From positions 186,001 to 250,000 of the forward strand of contig NZ_VTGX01000003.1 of NCBI RefSeq assembly GCF_009729095.1: 64,000 nucleotides of DNA. Reading direction: 5' to 3'. Position numbers and translations under genes: made by a program. The DNA is from Mycolicibacterium sp. CBMA 247. GTDB taxonomy: Bacteria > Actinomycetota > Actinomycetes > Mycobacteriales > Mycobacteriaceae. Of the stretch, positions 42,445 through 54,100 are shown piece after piece. Numbering within the stretch: position 1 is the first letter of the stretch; each line of letters opens with the position of its first letter. The notes beneath the pieces are model-generated. The model was given only the letters and a program-made list of their open reading frames with translations, had not been told where the DNA came from and did not search any database.

Positions 42445-43176
42445 CTACGGCAGGGGACAGGGATCGGCGGGCACCTGCTCATGCCGTTCCCTGCGGTGGC
42501 CGCGCATCTCGAAGGCCAGCCCGGCCACGCCGAGCGCGGCGGTGCTCAATGACACCAAAAACAGCGCCGGGCTGATGTTCCCGGTCAACGCGTCGCCCAG
42601 GATGACGACGGCCGCGGTGCCCGGGAACAGCCCGACCACCGTGGCGAGCGTGTACGGCACGACCCGCACGGCGGACGCGCCCGCCGCGTAGTTGAGCACC
42701 GAGAACGGCACCGCCGGGATCAACCGCATGGACAGCACCACCGGCCAGCCACGACGGCGAAGCCGGGTATCGAGTAAGTCGACCCGGGGATGAGGCACCA
42801 GCCGAATGAGTTGCCAGCCGGCCGCGCGGATCAAGAACAACGCGAGCACGGCGCTCACCGCACTGGCCACCACCGCGATCGCCACGCCGAGTACCGGCCC
42901 GAACAGCAGGCCCGCGGCCAGCGTGAATGCGGTCCGGGGGAACGGGAAGACGGTCACCACGATGTGGGCACCGAGGAAGGCCAGCGGGAACCACGGCCCC
43001 ACCGAGTTCGCCCAGTCCCGCATCTGCATGGCCGTCGGCAACGGAATCAGCACCGCAACTGCGACGAGAATCACAATGCCGGCCAGCAGGCCCACGATCC
43101 GCCGGGGTGGCAATTGGGAAGCCGTCGCGATCACCGCGGCGCGCACCACGCGCAGGGTTCTGACGACGGGTTTCAC
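42445..43176 (-). CDS. TVP38/TMEM64-family membrane protein (Rv1491c-like)
   Basis: This 243-residue integral membrane protein has about five helices (IVGLLAGIVILVAVAVLIPLP is the first). The SNARE-associated/DedA core is visible as GAHIVVTVFPFPRTAFTLAAGLLFG and RAAGWQLIRLVPHP, then VPFSVLNYAAGASAVRVVPY. These proteins are lipid scramblases or transporters of the DedA superfamily. It corresponds to Rv1491c. The start is ATG 43176. It is divergent from mutA. Confidence 0.88.
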   Translation of the reverse strand: MKPVVRTLRVVRAAVIATASQLPPRRIVGLLAGIVILVAVAVLIPLPTAMQMRDWANSVGPWFPLAFLGAHIVVTVFPFPRTAFTLAAGLLFGPVLGVAIAVVASAVSAVLALFLIRAAGWQLIRLVPHPRVDLLDTRLRRRGWPVVLSMRLIPAVPFSVLNYAAGASAVRVVPYTLATVVGLFPGTAAVVILGDALTGNISPALFLVSLSTAALGVAGLAFEMRGHRRERHEQVPADPCPLP

Positions 43177-43319
43177 GTTTTACAACAGTACGGGCCGTCG
43201 GCGGAGAACACTGCTGGCGCCGGCGTGAGTCCACCTACCAGCGGTCAGCGCCGTGATGGCGATCATTTAGCCTGAGGGGCAAGTGGGTAGGTCACACGCT
43301 GCGATAACAGGAGATGCGG

Positions 43320-45182
43320 GTGTCGTTACAGGGGACTAGTGCGGTCGAGTCGGACCGCCGGCAGTGGCGGACGGCGGTCGCCGGCGTGCTGGCCAAGAGC
43401 AGTCGGCGGGACGTGGCCGATCTGCCGGCCGAACCGGAACGCCTACTGGATTCGCAGACCTATGAGGGTTTCGCGATCCGGCCGCTGTACACCAGCCTGG
43501 ATTCGCTTCCCGAGTCCGCCTTGCCGGGGCAGTGGCCCTTCGTCCGGGGCGGCGACGCCCTGCGCGACGTGAAGTCCGGCTGGAGGGTCGTCGAGAGCTT
43601 CCCCGCCGTCGCAGGCACTGACGTGGGCACGGTCAACGGTGCGGTGCTGGTGGCACTGACCGAGGGAGCCAGTGCGCTGGCACTGCGGGTCGGCGGCGAG
43701 GGTGGCATCTCGCTGGGGGAGTTGGACCGCCTGCTGGACGGCGTGTTCCTGGATCTGGTGCCGGTGATCTTCGAGAACATCGGAGCGGACCTGGCCGCCA
43801 CCGCTGATGCGGTGCTGCCGCTGCTCGAAGACCTTGACGAGGATCAGCGCTCACGGCTGTCGATCGACCTGGGCGCCGACCCGCTGACCGCACCGCTGTC
43901 GGGCCGGTCCGCCGACGACGCCGACCTGCTGGCCACCGTCGCCAGGCTCACCGGGCACGCCGGCGGGATCCGGGCGGTCACCGTCGACGGCCCCGCGTTC
44001 CACAACCTCGGTGCCAGCGCGGCCTGGGAGCTCGCGGGTTCGATCGCCGCGGCGGTCGCGTACCTGCGCATCTTCAGCGACGGCGGGGTGTCTACACCGG
44101 ATGCGTTGCGGCAGATCAGTTTCCGCTATGCCGCCGACGATGACCAGTTCATCACGATCGCCAAACTGCGGGTTGCGCGGCAGCTATGGGCGAGGGTCGC
44201 CGAGGTGGTCGGTGCCGGCAATGCAACAGACGCCGGGGCCGCTCGGATCCATGCGGTCACCTCATTGCCGATGATGACCCAGCGCGATCCCTGGGTGAAC
44301 ATGCTGCGTACCACGCTGGCCGCCTTCGGGGCCGGCGTCGGGGGAGCCGACACCGTGCAGGTGCATCCGTTCGACGCGGCAATTCCCGACGGGCTGGACG
44401 GGACGTCGACGAGCTTCGCCCGGCGCATCGCGCGCAACACCCAGCTGCTGCTGCTCGAGGAGTCGCACATCGGTCAGGTGCTCGACCCGGCCGGCGGCTC
44501 GTGGTTCGTCGAGGATCTGACCGCTCAACTCGCCGAACAGGCATGGGCGCACTTCCAGGACATCGAGGCGCGTGGCGGTTTCGTCGCCGCCCGCGACTAC
44601 ATCGCGGCCGAGATCGCAGAGGTCGCCGCGCGGCGCAGTGACGACATCGCGCACCGCCGCACCGCGATCACCGGCGTCAACGAGTTCCCCAATCTCGACG
44701 AAAAGCCTCTCCCGCAGGGTGTTTCGGCGTCATCGATCGCTCGGTACGCGGCCGGGTTCGAAGCACTGCGCGACCGCTCGGACGCGTTCCTGGCGGCGAC
44801 CGGCGCCCGCCCCAAGGTTCTGCTGCTGCCGCTGGGGCCGCTGGCCGAGCACAACATCCGCACCACGTTCGCCGCGAACCTGCTGGCCTCGGGCGGAATC
44901 GAGGCGGTCAACCCGGGGACCATCGATGCGGCCTCGGTTGCCGCGGCGGTGACCGATGCCGGTGCGCCGGCAGTCGCCGTGCTGTGCGGCACCGACGCCC
45001 GCTACGGCGCCGAGGCCTCCGGCGCGGTGGCGGCCGCTCATGCCGCCGGCGTCCGACAGGTGCTCCTGGCCGGCGCGGAAAAGGCTGTGGCCGAAGCCGA
45101 TTCGAAACCCGACGGATATCTGACCGCCAAGATCGATGCGGTCGAAGCGCTGTCGAACCTGCTCACCGGACTGGGGGCCTGA
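43320..45182 (+). CDS. mutA: Methylmalonyl-CoA mutase small subunit MutA
   Basis: This subunit of about 620 residues belongs to the heterodimeric adenosylcobalamin enzyme that interconverts succinyl-CoA and methylmalonyl-CoA. The TIM-barrel segments include ARNTQLLLLEESHIGQVLDPAGGSW. The C-terminal cobalamin-like domain lacks the DxHxxG lower ligand, as expected for the non-catalytic subunit. The start is GTG 43320 (MSLQGTSAV): AGGAG at 43309-43313 abuts ATG 43314 but is six bases from this GTG. The product corresponds to Rv1492. Confidence 0.93.
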   Translation: MSLQGTSAVESDRRQWRTAVAGVLAKSSRRDVADLPAEPERLLDSQTYEGFAIRPLYTSLDSLPESALPGQWPFVRGGDALRDVKSGWRVVESFPAVAGTDVGTVNGAVLVALTEGASALALRVGGEGGISLGELDRLLDGVFLDLVPVIFENIGADLAATADAVLPLLEDLDEDQRSRLSIDLGADPLTAPLSGRSADDADLLATVARLTGHAGGIRAVTVDGPAFHNLGASAAWELAGSIAAAVAYLRIFSDGGVSTPDALRQISFRYAADDDQFITIAKLRVARQLWARVAEVVGAGNATDAGAARIHAVTSLPMMTQRDPWVNMLRTTLAAFGAGVGGADTVQVHPFDAAIPDGLDGTSTSFARRIARNTQLLLLEESHIGQVLDPAGGSWFVEDLTAQLAEQAWAHFQDIEARGGFVAARDYIAAEIAEVAARRSDDIAHRRTAITGVNEFPNLDEKPLPQGVSASSIARYAAGFEALRDRSDAFLAATGARPKVLLLPLGPLAEHNIRTTFAANLLASGGIEAVNPGTIDAASVAAAVTDAGAPAVAVLCGTDARYGAEASGAVAAAHAAGVRQVLLAGAEKAVAEADSKPDGYLTAKIDAVEALSNLLTGLGA

Positions 45183-45183
45183 G

Positions 45184-47469
<2,286 letters not shown>

Positions 47470-47471
47470 CC

Positions 47472-48446
47472 GTGGCCCTCTCAGTTCACGAACTGGCGGC
47501 TGCGATCCGCAGCGGTGACCGCGCCGCCCTGGCGCGGGCCATCACGATGGTCGAGTCCACCCGGGCCGACCATCGTGACCAGGCCCAGCAGTTGTTGCTG
47601 GAGCTCATGCCGGACGCAGGCAAGGCGCAACACGTCGGCATAACCGGGGTCCCGGGAGTCGGCAAGTCGACGACGATCGAGGCGCTCGGCATGTTCCTCA
47701 TCGAGGCCGGTCACCGGGTCGCAGTGCTGGCCGTGGACCCGTCGTCGACGCGGACCGGCGGGTCGATCCTGGGCGACAAGACCCGGATGGCCCGGCTGGC
47801 GGTCCATCCCGACGCCTACATCCGGCCGTCACCGACCTCCGGGACACTCGGCGGGGTGGCCAGGGCGACCCGCGAGACCATCGTTCTGCTGGAGGCGGCG
47901 GGCTACGACGTCATCCTGGTCGAGACGGTGGGGGTGGGGCAGTCCGAGGTCACGGTGTCGAACATGGTGGACACCTTCGTCTTCCTCACGCTGGCGCGCA
48001 CCGGTGACCAGCTGCAGGGCATCAAGAAGGGTGTGCTGGAGCTGGCCGACGTCATCGTGGTGAACAAGGCCGACGGCGAGCACGCGATCGAGGCGAAGGC
48101 CGCTGCCCGCGAACTGACCGGCGCCATCCGTCTGATCTACCCACGCGAAACACTGTGGCGGCCACCGGTTCTCACGATGAGTGCGATCGAGGGTCACGGG
48201 CTGGCCGAGCTGTGGGAGACGGTGCTCAGACACCGTGAGGTGCTCACCGAGGCAGGCGAATTCGAGGCCCGGCGGCGCGCACAACAAGTGGACTGGACCT
48301 GGTCGATGGTGCGGGACACCGTGCTGGACCGGGTGATGTCGCATCCCGGTGTGCGCAGCATCCGCGACGAGGTGGAGCGCCGCGTGCGCGACGGTGAACT
48401 GACCCCGGCGTTGGCTGCCCAGGAAATTCTCGACGCGGCTGACTGA
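47472..48446 (+). CDS. meaB: MeaB-type GTPase chaperone of methylmalonyl-CoA mutase
   Basis: This 324-residue G3E-family GTPase has P-loop GVPGVGKST near residue 60, metal-site region DPSSTRTGGSILGDKTRM, switch segment VETVGVGQSEV and specificity motif NKADGEH. It protects and reloads the mutase with its cobalamin cofactor. GTG 47472 is two bases after the mutB stop, so mutA-mutB-meaB read as one operon. In M. tuberculosis mazE4 and mazF4 stand between mutB and this gene (Rv1496). Confidence 0.93.
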   Translation: MALSVHELAAAIRSGDRAALARAITMVESTRADHRDQAQQLLLELMPDAGKAQHVGITGVPGVGKSTTIEALGMFLIEAGHRVAVLAVDPSSTRTGGSILGDKTRMARLAVHPDAYIRPSPTSGTLGGVARATRETIVLLEAAGYDVILVETVGVGQSEVTVSNMVDTFVFLTLARTGDQLQGIKKGVLELADVIVVNKADGEHAIEAKAAARELTGAIRLIYPRETLWRPPVLTMSAIEGHGLAELWETVLRHREVLTEAGEFEARRRAQQVDWTWSMVRDTVLDRVMSHPGVRSIRDEVERRVRDGELTPALAAQEILDAAD

Positions 48447-48512
48447 ACACCCCGCCGGCCGCACCTACGCTGTTCGTAGCGATACGGAAGCGAAAGGCTG
48501 GGCTGACCTGAG

Positions 48513-48854
48513 ATGAGGGACGTGAAGTCGAAACTGCATGTGCTCGTGGCCACCGCGGTGGTCAGCGGTGCGGTGTTGGCCGGGTGCGGCGGCGGGGAAC
48601 CGGCCGGTACCCAGCCCACGGTGGCCAAGACCAAGCTGCAAACGCTGGCGAAGGAGAAGCTGGAAGCCGCGGCCAAGCGCACGGCGAAGTCCGTGACCTG
48701 CGACGACGGCATCGTCGGCAAAGTGGGGGCGACCCAGCATTGTGTGCTGACAGCCAAGGACGGCACCAAGTATGGCGTCACCGCTACCGTCCGCGCGGTG
48801 GAGTCCAATAACGTCAACATCGACTTCAAGGTGGACGACAAGCCGACCTCGTGA
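48513..48854 (+). CDS. DUF4333-type lipoprotein
   Basis: This 113-residue secreted protein has a lipoprotein signal (LHVLVATAVVSGAVLAGC), with lipobox LAGC at residues ~22-25. The remainder is a small domain with two cysteines (SVTCDDG and TQHCVLTAKDGTKYGVT) like the DUF4333 family of mycobacterial lipoproteins; the pair could form a disulfide. Function unknown. Confidence 0.85.
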   Translation: MRDVKSKLHVLVATAVVSGAVLAGCGGGEPAGTQPTVAKTKLQTLAKEKLEAAAKRTAKSVTCDDGIVGKVGATQHCVLTAKDGTKYGVTATVRAVESNNVNIDFKVDDKPTS

Positions 48855-48929
48855 GGCGACGGGCCGCGCCTAGCTAACAGATAGGTAACACTTGGATAAT
48901 TTGCCGGGGTTCCAGGTAAATTTGATTGT

Positions 48930-50195
48930 GTGACCGATCACACTCGGCGGCGCGACGAGGCGCTTCCACATCGTGTCCGAGGCGCGGCGGACCGGAACTT
49001 TTCCTGTACGGTCCGCGGTTTCTCGAAACTGTTTCCGGGCCGCAAGTTCGGCGGCGGCGCGCTGGCGATTTACCAGGACGGCCAGCCGGTTGTCGACGTC
49101 TGGACCGGCTACTCCGATCGCGAAGGCACGCAACGTTGGTCGGCGGACACCGGCGCGATGGTGTTCTCGGCGACAAAGGGGATGGCCTCGACGACCATCC
49201 ATCGTCTCGTCGACCGCGGACTGATCGATTACGACAGCCCGGTGTGTGCCTATTGGCCTGAATTTGCGGCCAATGGCAAATCTGCGATCACGGTACGTCA
49301 GGTGATGGCGCACGAGGCGGGGCTGTCTCAGCTCAACGGTGTCAGCAAAGTAGATCTGCTCGATCACCGGGGGATGGAGAGTCGGGTTGCCGCTGCGCAG
49401 GTGAACTCTCTGCTCTTCGGCAAGCCGGCGTATCACGCGCTGACTTACGGCTGGCTGTTGTCGGGTCTGGCTCGTGCGGTGACCGGGCAGGGCATGCGTG
49501 AGTTGTTCCGCATCGAGTTGGCCGAGCCGTTGGGCACCGACGGTCTGCATCTGGGGCGGCCACCGGCGGATGCCCCGACCCGGGTGGCACAGATTCTGGC
49601 GCCGCAACGCCGGTGGCCCAACCACGTCTTCGACTTCGTGGCGCCGCGGGCAGCGGCGTTGAATTTCTCAGGTGCTTTCGGCTCGATGTACTTCCCCGGG
49701 GCGATGTCCCTGATTCAGGGCGATATCCCGTTCCTGGACTCCGAGGCGCCTGCCGTCAACGGTGTCGCAACGGCCCGCGGGCTGGCCAGGATGTACGGCG
49801 CGATCGCCAACCAGGGCCGCCATCATGGCGTGGAATTCCTGTCGGAGCACACCCTCGCCGGGCTGACCGGTCCGCCCGCATCACGGCGGGACCGAAATCT
49901 CGGGGTGCCGCTCGGTTTCCACCTCGGATATCACTCGGTCCCGTTTGGGGTCATGTCCGGGTTCGGCCACGTGGGCCTCGGCGGGTCGGTTGGCTGGGCC
50001 GACCCCGCCAGCGGGCTGGCGATCGGATTTGTGCACAACCGTCTGCTGACTCCGATGGTGCTCGACATGGCCGCCTTCGTCGGTCTGAACGCGCTGATTC
50101 GCAACGATGTGGCCCGCGCTCGTGCGCACGGATACGAGGTTGTGCCGGATCTGGGCGCCTCTCCGTATGAAGTGCCCAAGCCTGCCGCGGGATAG
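48930..50195 (+). CDS. lipL: LipL-type esterase/beta-lactamase-fold hydrolase
   Basis: This 421-residue serine hydrolase of the class C beta-lactamase/DD-peptidase fold has catalytic Ser80-x-x-Lys83 (FSATKGMAS), the YGWLLSGL tyrosine motif near 170, and a late GFGHVGLGGSVGWADP that serves as the third motif. It corresponds to Rv1497 (LipL), which hydrolyses short-chain esters. No obvious signal peptide is present. GTG 48930 is the likely start (MTDHTRRRDEA). A strong terminator follows. Confidence 0.88.
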   Translation: MTDHTRRRDEALPHRVRGAADRNFSCTVRGFSKLFPGRKFGGGALAIYQDGQPVVDVWTGYSDREGTQRWSADTGAMVFSATKGMASTTIHRLVDRGLIDYDSPVCAYWPEFAANGKSAITVRQVMAHEAGLSQLNGVSKVDLLDHRGMESRVAAAQVNSLLFGKPAYHALTYGWLLSGLARAVTGQGMRELFRIELAEPLGTDGLHLGRPPADAPTRVAQILAPQRRWPNHVFDFVAPRAAALNFSGAFGSMYFPGAMSLIQGDIPFLDSEAPAVNGVATARGLARMYGAIANQGRHHGVEFLSEHTLAGLTGPPASRRDRNLGVPLGFHLGYHSVPFGVMSGFGHVGLGGSVGWADPASGLAIGFVHNRLLTPMVLDMAAFVGLNALIRNDVARARAHGYEVVPDLGASPYEVPKPAAG

Positions 50196-50207
50196 TTCCG
50201 CTTCGCC

Positions 50208-50248
50208 AAACGAGCCGACCTGACGCATGCCGTCAGATCGGCTCGTTT
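50208..50248 (+). terminator. Strong hairpin terminator after lipL
   Basis: AAACGAGCCGA-C-CTGACG (50208-50225) pairs with CGTCAG-A-TCGGCTCGTTT (50231-50248): 17 pairs with one mismatch and a five-base loop CATGC. It begins 12 bases after the lipL stop and ends in TTTCGG. Confidence 0.85.
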
Positions 50249-51162
50249 CGGTTGCGGGGGGTTCGGCTGGGTCGGGGAACAGCAACGTACCGTGTCTAGC
50301 TGCGGTGATATCCATCACATGCCGTCCCAGAACTGGGACGCCAATCCCGAAGTCGAAGTGGTTGTCTGTCGTTAACCGTGGTCGGTTTGCTTTCGGGGAG
50401 GTTTGTGGGTTCAGTCACGCGATGATGCGCGGGGTGGGCTGGGTCTCGGACTGACAACGGTCGTTGCCTGTGTTGGCGAAGCACTGTCATTGAGGGTTGC
50501 GAAGAATTCGCCGATGTGAGTGATCGACGCTGGTTATTACGTTGCGACGTCAACTAAACCCATTAGCTGATGGGTCTTTTGGGTACACATTCGTACCATT
50601 TTCGAACCCCTGCTGCATGGAACATGAATTCGGTTCAACTACGGTTTCAACAGTTTGCGTGGGGGTCGCCGGCTAACTTCTTCGTTTGAACCTTTGAATT
50701 GACTGTGGGTCGTAAGCTGGGCTCCGTCGTCAAGCTATGGACAACCTGTGAAAAGGCAACGACGGTGCCGAAATTGAGACCTTCTTAGTTAGCGGAATAA
50801 TTATTCTCGCGGACCCGATCCGGGTATGGATGCGATCAAAAGTATTGGCGTGCAACATTATTCTGCTTCTGCGGCATGGTGGCTAAGGGTGCTGGAGCCC
50901 CTCGCTGGCGAAATTGTTGGGCACTGCCAGGTTTCGAATATCGATCGACGCAGCGAACAACTGATCGTTTTTGCGATCACATGTTTCCAACATCTAGGTT
51001 GGCCCAGGCGCTAGGCTACGGACCCGCGTTGGCAACGACTCGAGTCGGATACGCGGATTCGGTACCGTGCGTCGGTGACGACGTAGCGCACTTTCTATTC
51101 TGCGGTCTTAGTACGTTGATCGAAGCTTTGCTCATCGATCACATCGAGAGAGGTGAGCCAAC
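50249..51162. other. AT-richer gene-free stretch before the polyketide cluster
   Basis: About 0.9 kb with visibly lower GC than the rest of the window, notably 50520-50820. Short open frames at 50826-51014 and 50876-51196 have no protein-like composition, no ribosome sites and no recognised motif. It contains a small hairpin followed by T residues (50558-50580) and GGTAC-ACATTC-GTACC (50582-50597). It probably holds the promoter of the polyketide operon and may be a remnant of the junction where that cluster joined the lipL region. Confidence 0.6.
50558..50580 (+). terminator. Small hairpin followed by a T-run
   Basis: ACCCAT-TAGCTG-ATGGGT followed by CTTTTG. The six-pair stem with a T-run resembles a weak intrinsic terminator or attenuator in the leader of the downstream operon. 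Confidence 0.35.
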
Positions 51163-54100
51163 TTGGCCGAGACACCAGCCACCCCGATTGCCGTGATCGG
51201 CATGGGCTGCCGACTGCCCGGCGGGATCGACTCACCGGCCGGGTTGTGGCAGGCCCTCCTGCGAGGCGCTGACCTCGTCACGGAGGTGCCGCTGGACCGG
51301 TGGGACGCCGAGGAGTTCTATGACCCTGAACCCGGGGTGGCCGGCCGATCGGTGTCGAAGTGGGGCAGTTTTCTCGACGACGTCGGTGGATTCGACGCGG
51401 ATTTTTTCGCGATCGGTGAGCGCGAGGCCATTGCGATAGATCCCCAGCAGCGCTTGCTGCTCGAGACCTCCTGGGAGGCGCTTGAGCATGCCGGGATCGA
51501 CCCGACCACCCTCGCAGGCTCACTGACCGGAGTCTTCGTCGGCATGACCGGCGCCGACTACCAACTGGTGGCGGCCGACGCGCGCGTACTCGACGGACCG
51601 TACGGCTTCACCGGCAGCAACTTCAGCCTGGCTTCCGGGCGCATCGCGTACGCACTCGGCGCCACCGGACCCGCGTACACCGTCGATTCGGCCTGCTCGT
51701 CGGGACTGCTCGCGATCCACAATGCATGCCGCAGCCTGGGCGACGGCGAGAGCGACCTCGCGTTGGCGGGCGGAGTCAACGTCGTGCTGGAGCCACGCAA
51801 GATGTCGTCCGGTTCGGCGCAGGGAATGTTGTCGCCGACCGGCCGGTGCCATGCGTTCGATGTCGCCGCCGACGGCTTCGTCTCCGGTGAAGGCTGCGCG
51901 ATGGTGCTGCTGAAGCGCCTGCCCGATGCGCTGCGCGACGGCGACCGCGTGCTCGCGGTGATCCGTGGCACGGCAGCCAACCAGGACGGGCACACCGTCA
52001 ACATCGCCACCCCGTCGCGTGATGCGCAGGTGGCGGTCTATCAGGCGGCGCTCGCCGCCGCGGACACCGACCCCGCCACCATCGGCATGGTCGAGGCGCA
52101 CGGGACCGGCACCCCGGTCGGTGACCCGATCGAATACGCCGGGCTTGCCCATGTGTACGGCACCGACGGCCCGTGCGCGCTCGGCTCGGCGAAGACCAAC
52201 TTCGGCCACACTCAGTCGGCTTCCGGCGCCGTGAGCCTGATCAAGGCCGTACTGGCCCTGCAGGAGGGCGTGGTTCCGCAGAGCCTGCACTTCGAGCGGT
52301 TGCCCGACCAGATGGCCACGATCGACACCCATCTGTTCGTGCCACAGGCGAACGTGGAGTGGCCCGCTGTCGACGGACAGCCGCGACGTGCGGCGGTGTC
52401 GTCGTACGGGCTTTCCGGAACCAACGTGCACGCAGTGCTCGAACAGGCGCCGGTGCAGCCGCCCGCCGCCACCGTCGTCGAGCGTGAGGCCACGAAACGT
52501 CCGTTCACGGACGGCCCGCAGTTGTTCCCCATCTCTTCGACCTCGGCCGAGGCGCTCAGGCAGACCGCTGGGCGCCTTGCCGACTGGTTCGCCGATCCGG
52601 CGAATGCCGGCGAGCTCACCGATCTCGGCTATACGCTGGCCCGCCGCCGTGGGCACCGCGACGTCCGCACCTCGGTGCTGGCAGGCAGCTCGGAAGAACT
52701 CATCAAGGCACTTCGTGAGGTGGCCGACGGCGACGCCCCGTACCAGCCCGCGGTTGCGGCCGGTGGACGTGGACCGGTCTGGGTGTTCTCCGGGCATGGA
52801 TCGCAATGGGCCGGGATGGGCGCCTCCCTGTTGGCGGCCGAACCCGTCTTCGCAGAGACCGTGGCCGGACTTGAGCCACTCATCGCCCGTGAGTCCGGGT
52901 TCTCGGTGACCGAGGCGATGTCGGCTCCCGAGGTCGTGACCGGGATGGACCGGGTACAGCCGACGGTCTTCGCGATGCAGGTCGCGCTGGCCGCCACGAT
53001 GAAGGCGTACGGGGTGAACCCGGGTGCGGTGATCGGCCATTCGATGGGGGAGGCCGCTGCGGCCGTCGTCGCAGGTGCACTATCGGTCGAGGACGGCGTG
53101 AAGCTGATCTGCCGGCGCTCACGGTTGATGGCGCGCATCGCCGGATCCGGCGCGATGGCTTCGGTGGAACTGCCTGCGGCGCAGGTGCTTTCCGAACTCG
53201 CGGCACAGGGTGTTGGCGACGTCGTGCTGTCCGTGGTGGCCTCGCCGCAGTCGACGGTGGTCGGCGGCGCCACCGAGTCGATCCGAAACCTGGTGGCCGG
53301 CTGGGAGAAGCGGGGGCTGCTGGCCCGCGAGGTGGCGGTCGAGGTCGCCTCGCATTCGCCCCAGGTCGATCCGATCCTCGATGAGCTGGCCGACGAGTTG
53401 GCTGATCTGACCCCGATGGAGCCGACGGTTCCGTACTACTCGGCCACTCTGTATGACCCGCGCGAGGAACCCATGTGGGACGCGGACTACTGGGCCGACA
53501 ACCTGCGATACACCGTGCGGTTCGCCGCTGCGGTGCAGGCCGCGCTCGAGGACGGCTACCGGGTGTTCGGTGAACTGTCGCCGCACCCGCTGCTGACGCT
53601 TGCCGTCGAGCAGACGGCCCGAAGCCTGGACATGTCGACCGCGGTCCTGGCCAGCATGCGGCGCGAACAGGAAATGCCTTCGGGACTGCGCGGTTTCGTC
53701 GGTGACCTCCACGATTCGGGTGCGGCCGTGGACTTCTCGGCACTGTATCCCGATGGCCGCCTGGTCGAGGCGCCGTTGCCTGCGTGGACCCACCGCACCC
53801 TGATGCTCGCCCGGGAGGGGCAGGACCAGCTGGGTCACGGTGGCCACAGCGTCGCAGTGCATCCGCTGCTCGGCGCGCATGTCCTGCTGCCCGAGGACCA
53901 GGAACGCCATGTCTGGCAGGCGGATGTCGGCACCGCGGGGCAGCCGTGGCTCGACGACCACCGGGTGCACGATGTGGCGGCCCTGCCTGGCGCGGCCTAC
54001 TGCGAGATGGCGTTGACCGCCGCCGCAGGCGTTCTCGGTGAGGGCGCCGAGGTGACGGACCTCGCGTTCCACGATTTGCTCCTGCTCGACGACCAGACCG

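Noticed and set aside
50826..51196. Two short frames (62 and 106 codons) before the PKS
   Set aside because: No ribosome site, no motif, odd residue composition; the second overlaps the PKS start.
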